A stretch of 64,000 nt of DNA from Brevibacillus massiliensis (GTDB lineage Bacteria > Bacillota > Bacilli > Brevibacillales > Brevibacillaceae). A model generated the notes under the pieces. It was not told the origin of the DNA. It saw only the letters and a program-made list of their open reading frames with translations, and did not search any database. A program made the translations under genes and the position numbers. The stretch lies in the NCBI RefSeq assembly GCF_000311785.1, contig NZ_HE978537.1, positions 222,779 to 286,778 on the forward strand, given 5' to 3'. Below, piece by piece: positions 29,272-38,539 of the stretch; the first letter of the stretch is position 1; each line of letters starts with the position of its first letter.

Positions 29272-31515
29272 CTATGGCGAGGAGGCGGCGGCAAGCGTTA
29301 CGCGGAGGGTTTCGCCCTCCTTGATCACCGTCCCCGGCGCGATGCTCTGCTCTTTGACAAAACCGCTGCCCGTCGGACTGACGTCAAGCTTTAACATCGA
29401 GGCGTACTCCATCACTTCCCGCAGCGACTTGCCGGTAAAATCGGGCATTTTCACGCCTTCCACCTTGTCGGTGAGCAGCAAGATGGTACTGTTTTGCGGG
29501 GCTGTCTCATCTGCTGCCGGATACTGCTGGACGACCTTCGTTCCCGAGCCGATCAGCTCGCTCTGAAACCCGGCCTGTTTGGCCCGGGTGACAGCTGCGT
29601 TGGCCGACATCTCTGTCAGCTTGGGCACCGCCCGTTCGATGAGCGCAGACGCTTTTGTCGTTTTCTTGAGACTTGCCGCCTCTACGGTACCAAGGTCCGG
29701 CACCTCTTTCAGGTATTTGAGGCTTTTTTCCATAACCGATTTAAAGATCGGGGCAACGATCTCTGAGCCCCAAGTCGTTGAGGGAAGGTCAGTCTCCGGA
29801 TCGTTGACGACGACGTAGACCAGCAGCCGGGGATCGTCCTTCGGAGCGAAGCCGATGAACGAGACGACGTAGCGGCCCGGAACGATCTTTCCGGTTTTCG
29901 CGTCGTAGATCTGAGCCGTCCCCGTCTTCCCGGCGACGTGGTAGCCGTCAATGTTAAAGGCTTGGCCGGTACCGTGTTCGCCGGTGACGACTGTCTCGAG
30001 GATATCCCGCGTCTGTTTCGCCGTGGCCTCGGAGACGACCCGGCGCACGACCTCCTTGTCGTACTTCTTGGTCACCTCGCCCGTATGAGGGTCGCGCAGC
30101 TCCTTGACGATGTGCGGCTTCAGCAGTTCGCCGCCGTTGGCTATCGCGCCGACCGCCGCCACCTGCTGGATCGCCGTCACCGCCACCCCTTGTCCGAAGG
30201 TGGTGACCGCCACGTCCCGCTGGGAGCGCGGATGCTTCAAATCAAACATGATCCCCTCTGCCTCTTTGGGCAGGTCAATCCCGGTCTTCTTGCCGATCCC
30301 GAACAGGTCAAAGTACTTGGCCAAGAGATCGGCCTTCAACCGCTCGTAGCCGAGGATGACGAAGGCTACGTTGCTGGAGCGCTGCACGCCCTCAAGGAAG
30401 CTGATGTTCCCCCAGCCGTTCCCCCAGTTGTGGTCGCGGATCGGTTCCCCGGGCAATTTGGTGTAGGTACCAGACTTGTAGGATTCTCCCGGATTGAACT
30501 TGCCTTCCTGAATCGCCGCCGCCAGGGTGATGATCTTGAACGTCGAACCCGGCTCAAACACGCTGCTGATCGCCTGGTTGCGATAGTCGGTGATGCTCCA
30601 ATACTCGTTCGGATTAAAACCGGGGCGGCTGGCCATCGCCAGAATGTCGCCGTTATTGGGGTCGGCAACGATGACCGTCATGCTCTTGGGCGTAAACTTC
30701 TGCTGCGTTTCGTCAAGCGCCGCTTCGACGTAGTCTTGTATCTGCTGATCAATCGTCAGTACGACGTTCTGCCCGTCTTTGGCCGGCTTGAACTTCTGTT
30801 CGCCATCCGGCAGCTGATAGCCGGCGCCGTCCGTCAGCACCTGCAGCTCTCCCGGTTCGCCGGACAGCTCCTTGTCGTACTGCTTCTCGATGCCCATGTG
30901 CGCCTCGTCCCGGCCTTCCCCGTAGCTGATGTAGCCGAGCACGTGGGCGGCAAAGCTGTTCTTGGGATAGTACCGCCGCGTCGTCGACTGCAGCACCACG
31001 CCGGGCAGTTGATTTGTCTTCTCCTTCTTGCCGCCCTCGACCGGATACATCAAGGCGTCAATCTGCTTTTTCTGATCCTCGGTCAGCTTCTTCCCGACCA
31101 TCCCCAGCTCGATGCTGCCCGGCTTTTTTACGGCGGCCATTTTTTGCAGCAGCAAGTCCGGCTGTACCCCGAGGATCGGCGCCAATTTTTGGGCCGTCAT
31201 GTAGGGATCTTTGACGTAGTTGTCCCGCATCCATTCGGGCACCTCTTCTTCTTTACTGTCTGCCGGTTTTATCTGCAGGGATAAATTGTACGCCTTCTCC
31301 TCGTAAGCCAGCACCTGGCCGTTGCGGTCCAGAATCGAACCGCGTTTCGGCTGGAGGATCTTCTGCAGCTCCCACTGGTCTTTTGCCCGTTCCAAATTCT
31401 CCCGGGCATCCACCGCCTGCAGCCACCAGAGTCGGGTAATCAGACCGCCAAACGTCAAGATAAAACTGAGTCCCATCAACAGGCTCCGCCATTTTATCCG
31501 CTGTTTCGTCCCCAT
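29272..31515 (-). CDS. pbpB: Class B penicillin-binding protein 2B (septal transpeptidase)
   Basis: PBP2B is the essential septal transpeptidase of the divisome. It has an N-terminal membrane helix, the motifs STFK, SSN (QRSSNVAFV) and KTGT (AGKTGTAQ), and two C-terminal PASTA domains (about residues 605-745). At 747 residues it is slightly longer than its Bacillus counterpart. ftsL lies upstream, 83 bases away. Confidence 0.95.
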   Translation of the reverse strand: MGTKQRIKWRSLLMGLSFILTFGGLITRLWWLQAVDARENLERAKDQWELQKILQPKRGSILDRNGQVLAYEEKAYNLSLQIKPADSKEEEVPEWMRDNYVKDPYMTAQKLAPILGVQPDLLLQKMAAVKKPGSIELGMVGKKLTEDQKKQIDALMYPVEGGKKEKTNQLPGVVLQSTTRRYYPKNSFAAHVLGYISYGEGRDEAHMGIEKQYDKELSGEPGELQVLTDGAGYQLPDGEQKFKPAKDGQNVVLTIDQQIQDYVEAALDETQQKFTPKSMTVIVADPNNGDILAMASRPGFNPNEYWSITDYRNQAISSVFEPGSTFKIITLAAAIQEGKFNPGESYKSGTYTKLPGEPIRDHNWGNGWGNISFLEGVQRSSNVAFVILGYERLKADLLAKYFDLFGIGKKTGIDLPKEAEGIMFDLKHPRSQRDVAVTTFGQGVAVTAIQQVAAVGAIANGGELLKPHIVKELRDPHTGEVTKKYDKEVVRRVVSEATAKQTRDILETVVTGEHGTGQAFNIDGYHVAGKTGTAQIYDAKTGKIVPGRYVVSFIGFAPKDDPRLLVYVVVNDPETDLPSTTWGSEIVAPIFKSVMEKSLKYLKEVPDLGTVEAASLKKTTKASALIERAVPKLTEMSANAAVTRAKQAGFQSELIGSGTKVVQQYPAADETAPQNSTILLLTDKVEGVKMPDFTGKSLREVMEYASMLKLDVSPTGSGFVKEQSIAPGTVIKEGETLRVTLAAASSP

Positions 31516-31598
31516 GCCTGTTTCACCTCAAAAGCGATTTTTTCTTTCCGTCTGGTGAAAAAAGAAAAGTTACCCTGTATGCCGTCAGAGTAACGCAA

Positions 31599-32000
31599 CT
31601 AATCTGCTTTGCCCGCCTTCGCCTGCTGTGGTGACTTGCCGCCTTCGACGACACGGACGGAATCCGGAGAAACGACCAGTCCCATCTCCGCCGCTTCCTG
31701 TCTGATTCTGTCACCCGTATTCATTTGTTCGATTTTCAAGCGAAGCTCGGCATTGTCTTCCTGTATGGAAGTAATGGCCCGTTTCACACTCTGAATCTGA
31801 TAGTTGTACTCTGAAATTTGTACGTAGCGGACTCCGATAAAACCCACTCCGGCAACCATCACACAGATAAAAAACAGGTACAAGAGCTTTTCTTTCGCCG
31901 GTATCCCCGGCTTTACCGTGATTCTGCGCTTCTTTCGCACTGACGGGCTGTCTGGGTGTTCCACTTCGACCGCGAGATTCCCCCGATAGTAGTAACGCAA
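31599..32000 (-). CDS. ftsL: Cell division protein FtsL
   Basis: FtsL is a bitopic protein of 133 residues: basic tail (VRKKRR), a membrane helix at about residues 39-57 and an extracellular leucine-zipper-like coiled coil (QIQSVKRAITSIQEDNAELR). I chose TTG at 32000, because GAGAGGGGG lies just upstream and the family length fits; the frame could be read back to 32174 inside rsmH with no site. A weak start suits the low abundance known for FtsL. Confidence 0.88.
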   Translation of the reverse strand: MRYYYRGNLAVEVEHPDSPSVRKKRRITVKPGIPAKEKLLYLFFICVMVAGVGFIGVRYVQISEYNYQIQSVKRAITSIQEDNAELRLKIEQMNTGDRIRQEAAEMGLVVSPDSVRVVEGGKSPQQAKAGKAD

Positions 32001-32026
32001 AGAAATCCCCCTCTCTGACTGAAGTT

Positions 32027-32959
32027 CTACAGCTTCTCTGCAATACGCAATTTGGCTGATCGCGCCCGCGGATTTTGCTGCAGCTCCGCTTCGCTCGGCA
32101 AGATCGGCTTCCGCGTGACGATGCGGACAATAGGCTGGTTGCCGCAGACGCACTGCGGAAAGTCGGGCGGACATGTGCAGCCCTTGGCATAATCCTGAAA
32201 CGTCTGTTTGCAGATGCGGTCTTCCAACGAATGAAACGTGATGACGCTGATCCGCCCGCCCGGGTTCAGCAGGAGAATGGCGTCGTTGATCGCTTCCTGA
32301 AACGCGCCCAGTTCGTCATTGACGGCGATGCGGATCGCTTGAAACGTCCGCTTCGCAGGATGCGGTCCGCTCCTGCGGGCCGGCGCGGGAATCGCCTGCT
32401 TGATCAACTCTACCAGCTGACCCGTCGTCTCGATTGGCGCCTCCTCCCGCTGCACGACGATTTGCCGGGCAATCCGCCGGGAAAATTTTTCTTCTCCGTA
32501 CTCCCAAATCACTTTGGCAATTTCCGCCTCATCCCACTCGTTGACGATCTCATAGGCGGACAGCGGCGCGCTCCGGTCCATCCGCATATCCAGCGGCGCA
32601 TCGGCGTTGTAGCTGAAGCCCCGGTCTCCCACATCCAGCTGCGGCGAGGAGACACCGAGGTCAAACAGGACGCCGTCAACACCGGACAGGCCCTGGCTGT
32701 GTATGACTTCTTTCAAATGGCGAAAGTTGCTTTTGACGAGCGTGACGCGCTCCTTGCAGCTGCTTAGTTTCACTGCCGCGTTCTCCAGAGCGGCATCGTC
32801 CTGGTCGATGGCGATCAGCCGACCCTGGCCGCGCAGCTGGGCGGCGATCAAGCTACTGTGTCCTGCTCCGCCGAGCGTGCAGTCTACGTACACGCCTTCC
32901 GGGCGAATGTCAAGCCCTGCAACGGCTTCCTCTTTTAAGACGGTAATATGATGAAACAA
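32027..32959 (-). CDS. rsmH: 16S rRNA (cytosine-1402-N4)-methyltransferase
   Basis: RsmH (MraW) methylates C1402 of 16S rRNA. The SAM motif [10 protein letters not shown] near residue 33, [11 protein letters not shown] and [11 protein letters not shown] are all family marks. TTG at 32959 is the likely start: GGGAGG lies eight bases upstream and the protein then begins with (M)FHHITVL as in other species. It has 310 residues. mraZ is 70 bases upstream. Confidence 0.95.
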   Translation of the reverse strand: MFHHITVLKEEAVAGLDIRPEGVYVDCTLGGAGHSSLIAAQLRGQGRLIAIDQDDAALENAAVKLSSCKERVTLVKSNFRHLKEVIHSQGLSGVDGVLFDLGVSSPQLDVGDRGFSYNADAPLDMRMDRSAPLSAYEIVNEWDEAEIAKVIWEYGEEKFSRRIARQIVVQREEAPIETTGQLVELIKQAIPAPARRSGPHPAKRTFQAIRIAVNDELGAFQEAINDAILLLNPGGRISVITFHSLEDRICKQTFQDYAKGCTCPPDFPQCVCGNQPIVRIVTRKPILPSEAELQQNPRARSAKLRIAEKL

Positions 32960-33029
32960 TCCTGCTTCCTCCCGAACAAAAGCCCAAACAGCGCGCACTC
33001 CATGGCCGCCTGCTCTTCGAGTCAGTGTT

Positions 33030-33461
33030 TTACAAGTTAAAATCGACGAGTTTTTCCGCTATTTCGCTGAAGGAGCCTTCCGATTGGGCGCAGTAGTCAT
33101 CCCAGCCTTCCTTGCTCCATATCTCCACCCGGTTGGATACGCCGATGACCACGCACTCTTTTGCCAGCCTGGCATGCTGCCGCAGGTTGACTGGTATATT
33201 TACCCTTCCCTGCTTATCCCATTCGCATTCAGTCGCGCCGGAAAAGAAGAAACGGGTAAAAGCGCGTGCATCCGCTTTCGTAAAGGGCAGAGACTTCAAT
33301 TTTTCTTCGATGACTTTCCACTCATCCATCGGGTAGACAAACAGGCACTGATCAAGCCCGCGGGTAATGACGAAGGAACTTCCGAGTTCATCACGGAACT
33401 TGGCGGGGATGGTAAGCCGGCCTTTATCATCGATGCTGTGCTGATATTCGCCCATGAACAT
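33030..33461 (-). CDS. mraZ: Transcriptional regulator MraZ
   Basis: MraZ is a ring-forming AbrB-fold protein with two SpoVT-AbrB repeats ([16 protein letters not shown] and [16 protein letters not shown]). It controls its own dcw operon. It has 143 residues, with GGGGGAAGCGGC before the ATG. Its likely operator repeats lie directly upstream. Confidence 0.96.
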   Translation of the reverse strand: MFMGEYQHSIDDKGRLTIPAKFRDELGSSFVITRGLDQCLFVYPMDEWKVIEEKLKSLPFTKADARAFTRFFFSGATECEWDKQGRVNIPVNLRQHARLAKECVVIGVSNRVEIWSKEGWDDYCAQSEGSFSEIAEKLVDFNL

Positions 33462-33470
33462 GCCGCTTCC

Positions 33471-33516
33471 CCCACTTCCCTTCCGCTATCCTCCACTTTC
33501 CCCCACTTCTCCCCAC
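33471..33516 (-). promoter_or_regulatory. MraZ box repeats upstream of mraZ
   Basis: On the minus strand GTGGG (33516-33512), GTGGG (33506-33502), GTGGA (33496-33492) and a degenerate GCGGA (33486-33482) follow each other with a strict 10-base period; another GTGGG is at 33475-33471. This is the known MraZ operator layout (GTGGR repeats on one face of the helix). The repeats lie between the -10 and the mraZ start. Confidence 0.8.
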
Positions 33517-33525
33517 TCAAACATT

Positions 33526-33531
33526 ATTATA
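33526..33531 (-). promoter_or_regulatory. -10 element of the mraZ (dcw) promoter
   Basis: TATAAT on the minus strand, 10 bases ahead of the first MraZ box. The -35 (about CATACA) is weak and falls in the terminator hairpin that follows ahcY. Confidence 0.6.
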
Positions 33532-33532
33532 C

Positions 33533-33565
33533 AAAAAAACCCTGCATGTGTATGCAGGATTTTTT
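33533..33565. terminator. Bidirectional terminator between ahcY and mraZ
   Basis: CCTGCAT and ATGCAGG pair around a short loop, with T/A runs on both sides (AAAAAAA before, TTTTTT after). It ends the ahcY transcript just before the mraZ promoter. Confidence 0.85.
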
Positions 33566-33600
33566 CATCAGTTTCTGATTGTATGTAACAGCAGTTTTTT

Positions 33601-34863
33601 TTAAGATTCGACCCAGCTGTCCAGGTAGTCTTTTTGCTCTGCTGTCAATTTGTCGATTGAGATGCCGAGCGCCTCCAGCTTGTAGCGTGCGACCATCTCG
33701 TCCAATTCATACGGCATGTTCAGCACTTGCTTGCCGATCGATTGGTAATTTTTGTTGATGTACTCCAATCCGACTGCTTGCAGGGCAAAGGTCATGTCCA
33801 TGATCTCTGCCGGATGTCCGTCACCCGCAGCGAGATTGACCAGGCGTCCTTCTGCCAGCAAGTAGAGTTTGCGGCCGCCTGCCAGCGTGTACTCCTCAAT
33901 GTCTTTGCGAACGACGCGCTTTGCTGTCGAGAGAGCTTCCAGCTCCACCTTGTTCACTTCCACATCGAAATGGCCGGCATTTGACAGAATCGCGCCGTCT
34001 TTCATCACTTCGAAGTGCTCTTTGCGAATCACGTCGCGATTGCCCGTCACCGTCACGAAGTAGTCGCCATGTTTCGCGGCTTCGCTCATCGGCATCACTT
34101 CAAAGCCGTCCATGTAGGCTTCAACAGCTTTAATCGCGTCGATTTCGGTGACGATGACTTTCGCTCCGAGACCTTTGGCGCGCATCGCCACGCCTTTTCC
34201 GCACCAGCCGTAACCGGTGACGACTACCGTTTTGCCGGCTACAACGAGGTTGGTCGTCCGGTTGATGCCGTCCCATACGGACTGGCCCGTTCCATAGCGA
34301 TTGTCAAACAGGTATTTGCAGTAAGCGTCATTTACTGCCATCATGGGAAACTCCAATTTTCCTTCTTTTTCCAATGCCTTGAGTCGCAGGATGCCGGTAG
34401 TCGTCTCTTCCGCTCCTCCGCGCACCTGTGCGAGCAGGTCGCGCCGTTCACTGTGGAGGATCGTCACCAAATCACCGCCATCGTCGATGATCAGGTCGGG
34501 ACGAGTCTCCAGTGTTTTGATCAGGTGGCTCTTGTACTCCTCCGGCGACGGATTGTACTTGGCGAACACGCAAATGCCGTCTTCAACCAAAGCCGCACAA
34601 ACGTCGTCCTGGGTAGACAGCGGGTTGGACCCCGTAATCGTCACTTCTGCTCCGCCGGCTTGAATCACTTTCGCCAGATAGGCAGTCTTTGCCTCCAGGT
34701 GGAGCGAAATCGCCACTTTCAGTCCGGCAAACGGCTTTTCTGCTTCAAAGCGTTCGCGGATCCGGTTCAACACCGGCATGTGCGCCTTTACCCAATCGAT
34801 TTTCAAATGGCCCCCAGGGGCGAGGGACATGTCTTTTACAATGCTGTCTGCTGCTGTGCTCAT
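33601..34863 (-). CDS. ahcY: Adenosylhomocysteinase (S-adenosylhomocysteine hydrolase)
   Basis: The enzyme splits S-adenosylhomocysteine to adenosine and homocysteine with a bound NAD. The NAD loop [21 protein letters not shown] is present (key part GYGWCGKG), as are [18 protein letters not shown] and GHFDVEVN. It has 420 residues and lacks the insertion of the longer eukaryotic type, as in archaeal and thermophile enzymes. Many Bacillus species use the Pfs/LuxS route instead. Archaeal relatives can act on S-inosylhomocysteine, so the substrate is not certain. It is monocistronic here. Confidence 0.93.
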   Translation of the reverse strand: MSTAADSIVKDMSLAPGGHLKIDWVKAHMPVLNRIRERFEAEKPFAGLKVAISLHLEAKTAYLAKVIQAGGAEVTITGSNPLSTQDDVCAALVEDGICVFAKYNPSPEEYKSHLIKTLETRPDLIIDDGGDLVTILHSERRDLLAQVRGGAEETTTGILRLKALEKEGKLEFPMMAVNDAYCKYLFDNRYGTGQSVWDGINRTTNLVVAGKTVVVTGYGWCGKGVAMRAKGLGAKVIVTEIDAIKAVEAYMDGFEVMPMSEAAKHGDYFVTVTGNRDVIRKEHFEVMKDGAILSNAGHFDVEVNKVELEALSTAKRVVRKDIEEYTLAGGRKLYLLAEGRLVNLAAGDGHPAEIMDMTFALQAVGLEYINKNYQSIGKQVLNMPYELDEMVARYKLEALGISIDKLTAEQKDYLDSWVES

Positions 34864-35021
34864 AGGTCAAACGGGCCTCCTTCTTAAAAAACACTCATCA
34901 GTTATCTTATCATAAGCCTGGGTGCGCTTCACCTATTTTGTCTTCACCTGCATCCTTCTAACCGGCAGGATTGGCAGTCGGCAGCAGTTGTTCTGGCGGA
35001 ACCGCAAACCACATATATATG

Positions 35022-35027
35022 TATAAT
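35022..35027 (+). promoter_or_regulatory. Possible -10 element of the 35102 small gene
   Basis: TATAAT lies 75 bases before the small ORF. No convincing -35 is seen at 17 bases. The remaining 34864-35101 sequence holds no gene that I recognise. Confidence 0.35.
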
Positions 35028-35101
35028 GCAATACCAGTGTTACACCAGTCGGTTCCCGGTGCTTGGTTGCCACATCTTTAGAACGGCGGGAGGGATTGAC
35101 C

Positions 35102-35200
35102 ATGAGATACGTCAAAGCTTTTTTCTGCGGGCTGCTGTACGCTTATGTCGCGATCGGCTCGCTGCCTTTCCTGTTGATCAAACTGTTTGAGGATTTGTAA
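35102..35200 (+). CDS. Small single-helix membrane protein, 32 residues
   Basis: The ORF (MRYVKAFFCGLLYAYVAIGS, then LPFLLIKLFEDL) has GGGAGGG seven bases before its ATG. It is hydrophobic almost throughout, with one membrane helix and an acidic end. I know no family for it. It stands alone between divergent or convergent genes and is followed by a strong hairpin at 35238-35286, which supports its being a real transcription unit. Confidence 0.55.
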   Translation: MRYVKAFFCGLLYAYVAIGSLPFLLIKLFEDL

Positions 35201-35237
35201 AGCCTCAATTGAAGCCTTCAGCACGCTCTTGTATATG

Positions 35238-35286
35238 AAGCGGCGCAGCTGACCGGTACGGCAACCGGTTGGCAGCGCCGCTTTTG
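35238..35286. terminator. Long hairpin between the small ORF and the nitroreductase
   Basis: AAGCGGCGC pairs with GCGCCGCTT, and inside it ACCGGT pairs with ACCGGT. TTTT follows on the plus strand and a shorter T run on the minus strand, so it may end transcription from both sides. Confidence 0.7.
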
Positions 35287-35303
35287 CCGCCTCCGCCGAG
35301 CGG

Positions 35304-35939
35304 TCAGGAAAACCTCTCCATGACAACCAACTGCTCAAGGGGAAAACGGCTGGTTTTGTGAGCAGGTGCGGCCGCTTTGCCCAGTGTGATCATCATCACC
35401 GGCAAGAAGCGGTCCGGGATGTTCAATTCTTCGCGGATCTTGACGCGGTCAAACCCGCCCATCGGACAAGTGTCATATCCTTTTGCCTTTGCCGCCAGCA
35501 TCAGCTGCATGGCCGCCAGGGCAGCATTGCGATTGGCCTCGTCACGCGGCCCCTCGGGACCGCCGGCATACGCGCTCGCAATGTTGCCAAGCAGGGTGTC
35601 ATACGCCTGCTGGCTCATCGCTCCGGATTCCAGCATCGGGCGGTAAACCGCTTCCGCCGATTTATTGGCTTCGAGATCCCCCAGGATGATGATGACTGCA
35701 GAGCAGTCGACAACTTGCTGTTGGTTGAAGGCGATCGGCAATAGCCGTTTCTTGTTCTCCTGCTCCGTCACGACGAGAAAGCGCCAATGCTGCAGGTTCC
35801 AGGAGGAAGGCGCAGTAGCGGCCAGTTCCAGTATTTCCTGCAATTCTGCCTGGGGAATGCTTACCCCCGGGACGTATCGGCGGACGGCGTGGCGACTATG
35901 CATTACTTCTTGGGCAGTCATTTGCAAAGCTTCTTTCAT
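35304..35939 (-). CDS. Nitroreductase-family flavoprotein
   Basis: This is an FMN-dependent NAD(P)H oxidoreductase of the nitroreductase fold (211 residues). The FMN-phosphate site RHAVRRYVPG, the substrate region ATAPSSWNLQHWRFLVV and the C-terminal CPMGGFDRVKIREEL segment are clear. It resembles YodC/YdgI-type enzymes. GAGGAGG precedes the ATG. The physiological substrate is unknown. Confidence 0.88.
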   Translation of the reverse strand: MKEALQMTAQEVMHSRHAVRRYVPGVSIPQAELQEILELAATAPSSWNLQHWRFLVVTEQENKKRLLPIAFNQQQVVDCSAVIIILGDLEANKSAEAVYRPMLESGAMSQQAYDTLLGNIASAYAGGPEGPRDEANRNAALAAMQLMLAAKAKGYDTCPMGGFDRVKIREELNIPDRFLPVMMITLGKAAAPAHKTSRFPLEQLVVMERFS

Positions 35940-36057
35940 GGCAATCCTCCTCTTTCAACTTGTTCAAAGCCTTCCCGAAAAGTGAGCAACAAAGCATCGT
36001 ATGTAGCTGGAAACCCGTCCAAAAAAAGAATGCCTTCCGCTCCCTACCCATTCCATA

Positions 36058-37683
36058 TCAGAGGTAGACGACCTTGTGATCGGGGCCAAACGCAAGCGGC
36101 GCTGCCGCCAGTCGATCGACGAAGTCAAGCCCGTACTTATTCATATAGCTAATGACCGAATACACCCTCTCCTGCCAGACACCTTCCGGAATCAGGGCAG
36201 CCTCGATTCGCTTCAGCCTTTTTACCGCTACCTCGTGGCGCCTAAGCAGCGATTGCTGTACTCGCTTTTCCAAAAAATCCACCTGCGAGAGCAGCATCTC
36301 CAGGTTCTTGTCCGCCAGTCCGCTCAGGCCGGCATCAAACCGGACCACGTTTTCCAACAAAGGGAGGTACAGCTCTGCCAATTTTTTTCTCGTGCTGGCA
36401 AATTGTTCAGCGAGTCCATCCTCCTGCAGACTGGCCAGCCAGTCATTCTGCCATTCCCGAAACCCGCTCATGACCGTTTCGATACCCAGCCCGAACTGCT
36501 TCATGCTGCGTTCGATCGTCCGGTCGACCAAGGTAATGGACGTGCGCGGGAGTATGATCGGCAGTTGATAGCCCAAAGCGGCAAAGCATTCCTTGTAAAA
36601 GGCCCAGTAGGCGATCTCTCCCGGTCCGCCTGCAAATGCCAGGGTAGGAAAGATGTGTTCCTGGCTGAGCGGCCGTGTCACCACGTTCGCGCTGAACCTC
36701 TCCGGCTCCGTCTCCAGCAGGCCGAGCAACTGCTCGCGGCTGTACGAATTTCTCCCGTCTTTGGTCGAAAAGCGGCCGTCTTCATATTCCAGAAGCAAGC
36801 GCTCCCCGGCTTCGTACAAAAACAGATTGCCCCCGCGGTCGCTAAGCTCCAGCTGAGGTTCATAGCCAGCCAGGCGGATGCGATGCTCTGCCTCCCGCAG
36901 CAATTCGGCCATTCTCTCGGGCTGCTCGATGACCTGGCGAAACACAGGCCGCTGGATAGAGCGGATAAACGGCGAGGAAGACTCGACGAGAACCAATCCG
37001 TGTTTGCCGAACAACCGGGCCATCAGAAGCGCAAACCACTCGACCAGCGTGTCGGCGCCCTGCGCCGTCTCGTGCAGCAGCCGGCGCAGGGAAGCAGTCG
37101 CGTCGGTCTCAGGATGCACGTCCAAAAACTGATCTGCAAAGCGGATCATCTCTTCCGGAGCTACCGGCAGCATGCTCGCGGAGAACCTGCCGCGCTGTTT
37201 GATGGACAATTTGAGCTTTTTTAGCTGCTGTTCCTCTGTCTCGTAGTAGAGATGGTTGATCTCCTCGAGGTCGTGATCTTCTCCGGCAATCCAAAAGACA
37301 GGCACAATATCCACCTGCAGCATCTCCTGCAGGTGGCGAGCGGTTTGAATCAGGGTGACCGCCTTGTGGATCGTATAAAGCGGTCCGGTCATGACACCTG
37401 CCTGCTGTCCTCCGATCACGACATATGTATCTGAATGTCTCAGTTTTTCGATCTGGCGAAACACCTCAGCGTCGTTTTCCAATTGACGGTTATAGGCAAG
37501 GAGGCCATCGGCCAGCTGTTCCCGGTGAGGGTAGTGCTGCTTGCGAAGCCAGTTTAGCCGCTGGCGGTACGATTCTTCTTCATAGGGCAAATATGTAAAG
37601 AATGAGGCGGCTTTCGGGTCGCCGCGCAGATAGTCGTCTGCCAGCCTGTTCGAAAGCGGCAATGAGACGCTTTGAATGTCCAT
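36058..37683 (-). CDS. bshC: Bacillithiol biosynthesis cysteine-adding enzyme BshC
   Basis: BshC adds cysteine to glucosaminyl-malate, the last step of bacillithiol synthesis. The N-terminal GGQQAGVMTGPLYTIHKAVT and PVFWIAGEDHDLEEINH signatures identify it, with a long coiled-coil helix towards the C-terminus. It has 541 residues, normal. In B. subtilis it lies just upstream of mraZ; here a nitroreductase and ahcY stand between. Confidence 0.96.
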   Translation of the reverse strand: MDIQSVSLPLSNRLADDYLRGDPKAASFFTYLPYEEESYRQRLNWLRKQHYPHREQLADGLLAYNRQLENDAEVFRQIEKLRHSDTYVVIGGQQAGVMTGPLYTIHKAVTLIQTARHLQEMLQVDIVPVFWIAGEDHDLEEINHLYYETEEQQLKKLKLSIKQRGRFSASMLPVAPEEMIRFADQFLDVHPETDATASLRRLLHETAQGADTLVEWFALLMARLFGKHGLVLVESSSPFIRSIQRPVFRQVIEQPERMAELLREAEHRIRLAGYEPQLELSDRGGNLFLYEAGERLLLEYEDGRFSTKDGRNSYSREQLLGLLETEPERFSANVVTRPLSQEHIFPTLAFAGGPGEIAYWAFYKECFAALGYQLPIILPRTSITLVDRTIERSMKQFGLGIETVMSGFREWQNDWLASLQEDGLAEQFASTRKKLAELYLPLLENVVRFDAGLSGLADKNLEMLLSQVDFLEKRVQQSLLRRHEVAVKRLKRIEAALIPEGVWQERVYSVISYMNKYGLDFVDRLAAAPLAFGPDHKVVYL

Positions 37684-37718
37684 GTGTGCTCCTTCTTTCC
37701 TATCGTGCTTACCCTCGC

Positions 37719-37727
37719 ATTATATCA
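37719..37727 (-). promoter_or_regulatory. Extended -10 promoter of bshC
   Basis: TGATATAAT on the minus strand, 36 bases ahead of bshC, with an extended TGN element. No clear -35 is seen at the right distance. Confidence 0.5.
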
Positions 37728-37921
37728 TGTCGCCAAGCAACGAAAAACAAGTCAACCTGCTTGAAATCGGCTGACTTGCTTGTGGGGTGTTCCGTATTAG
37801 AGGAAAAACTCCATGCCCTCTTCGGCAATGAAAAATCCGTTTTCCTTGATTACATCCCGCACCTGATGTTCGGGATCGACGACAGGATTGGTGTCCCTGC
37901 ATAGACGGGTACGCTTTTCGT

Positions 37922-37948
37922 CGAAAAAATGAGCTGCAGATGCAGCTC
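37922..37948 (-). terminator. Terminator after the XRE-cupin regulator
   Basis: GAGCTGCA and TGCAGCTC form a perfect hairpin with a two-base loop, followed by ATTTTTTC on the minus strand, 15 bases beyond the stop. Confidence 0.85.
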
Positions 37949-37963
37949 ACCAGGTCCAAATGT

Positions 37964-38521
37964 TTACAATTGCGGCGGCGTCACGGCCCACAAAATAATC
38001 GCTTCTTCGTTCCCCTGATTGGAGATGACACGCTGCTGTATACTGTCTATGTGAAGGCTGTCTCCAGTCTTGAGGTAAAAGGTGTCTTCGCCCGCTTTCA
38101 CTTCTACCGTTCCCTTGGTCACAACCAGGCATTCTTCCCCCTCCTGCTGGACGAAGCGGTCCCTCGCCACATCTCCAGGCTGCAGGCGGACCTCGATCAG
38201 CCCAAGCTTGGCATTTCCGCCTTTGGAGAGCAAGGAATAAGACCCGGTGGATTCCGGAAACAGCATCTCTCTGCGCTTCTCTTTGTAGATGTGGTAGACG
38301 CGTTTTTGGTCCAGCTCCTCGAAAAATTGCGCAAACGAAGCTTCAAGGGCGCGGGTAATCTTCCACAGCGAATCGAGTGACGGCTGGGAAATGCCCCGCT
38401 CCACCTGGCTGAGCAGCCCTTTGCTAAGTCCGGTCTTATCCGCCAACACCTCCAGGGTAAATCCTTTTTCCTTGCGAAACATCCGGATTTTTTGACCGAT
38501 CGTATGTATCGGATGGTTCAT
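37964..38521 (-). CDS. XRE-family regulator with cupin sensor domain
   Basis: A helix-turn-helix (residues about 8-62: LEVLADKTGLSKGLLSQVERG) is joined to a C-terminal cupin (about 110-185: VEVRLQPGDVARDRF, then VTKGTVEVKAGED). Such proteins bind DNA and sense small ligands, often amines or amino acids (PuuR/SutR type). It has 185 residues. The ATG at 38521 has GGGGGTGA upstream. Ligand and targets are unknown; no neighbour gives a strong hint. Confidence 0.87.
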   Translation of the reverse strand: MNHPIHTIGQKIRMFRKEKGFTLEVLADKTGLSKGLLSQVERGISQPSLDSLWKITRALEASFAQFFEELDQKRVYHIYKEKRREMLFPESTGSYSLLSKGGNAKLGLIEVRLQPGDVARDRFVQQEGEECLVVTKGTVEVKAGEDTFYLKTGDSLHIDSIQQRVISNQGNEEAIILWAVTPPQL

Positions 38522-38539
38522 CGGTATCACCCCCTCAAC

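Noticed and set aside
29938..31284. 448-codon frame antisense to pbpB
   Set aside because: Same pattern of shadow frame; pbpB is intact on the other strand.
34920..35100. GGCAACC and GGTG segments upstream of ahcY, looked at as a SAM or SAH riboswitch
   Set aside because: The conserved core, order and terminator of known SAM-I or SAH switches are not present.
36076..37224. 382-codon frame antisense to bshC
   Set aside because: bshC is full length with all motifs; the reverse frame has no start signal.
37797..37933. Minus-strand frame ending DVIKENGFFIAEEGMEFFL between the XRE regulator and bshC
   Set aside because: The amino acid make-up looks protein-like, but there is no ATG, GTG or TTG with a ribosome-binding site; it begins in the terminator hairpin. 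It could be a gene remnant.
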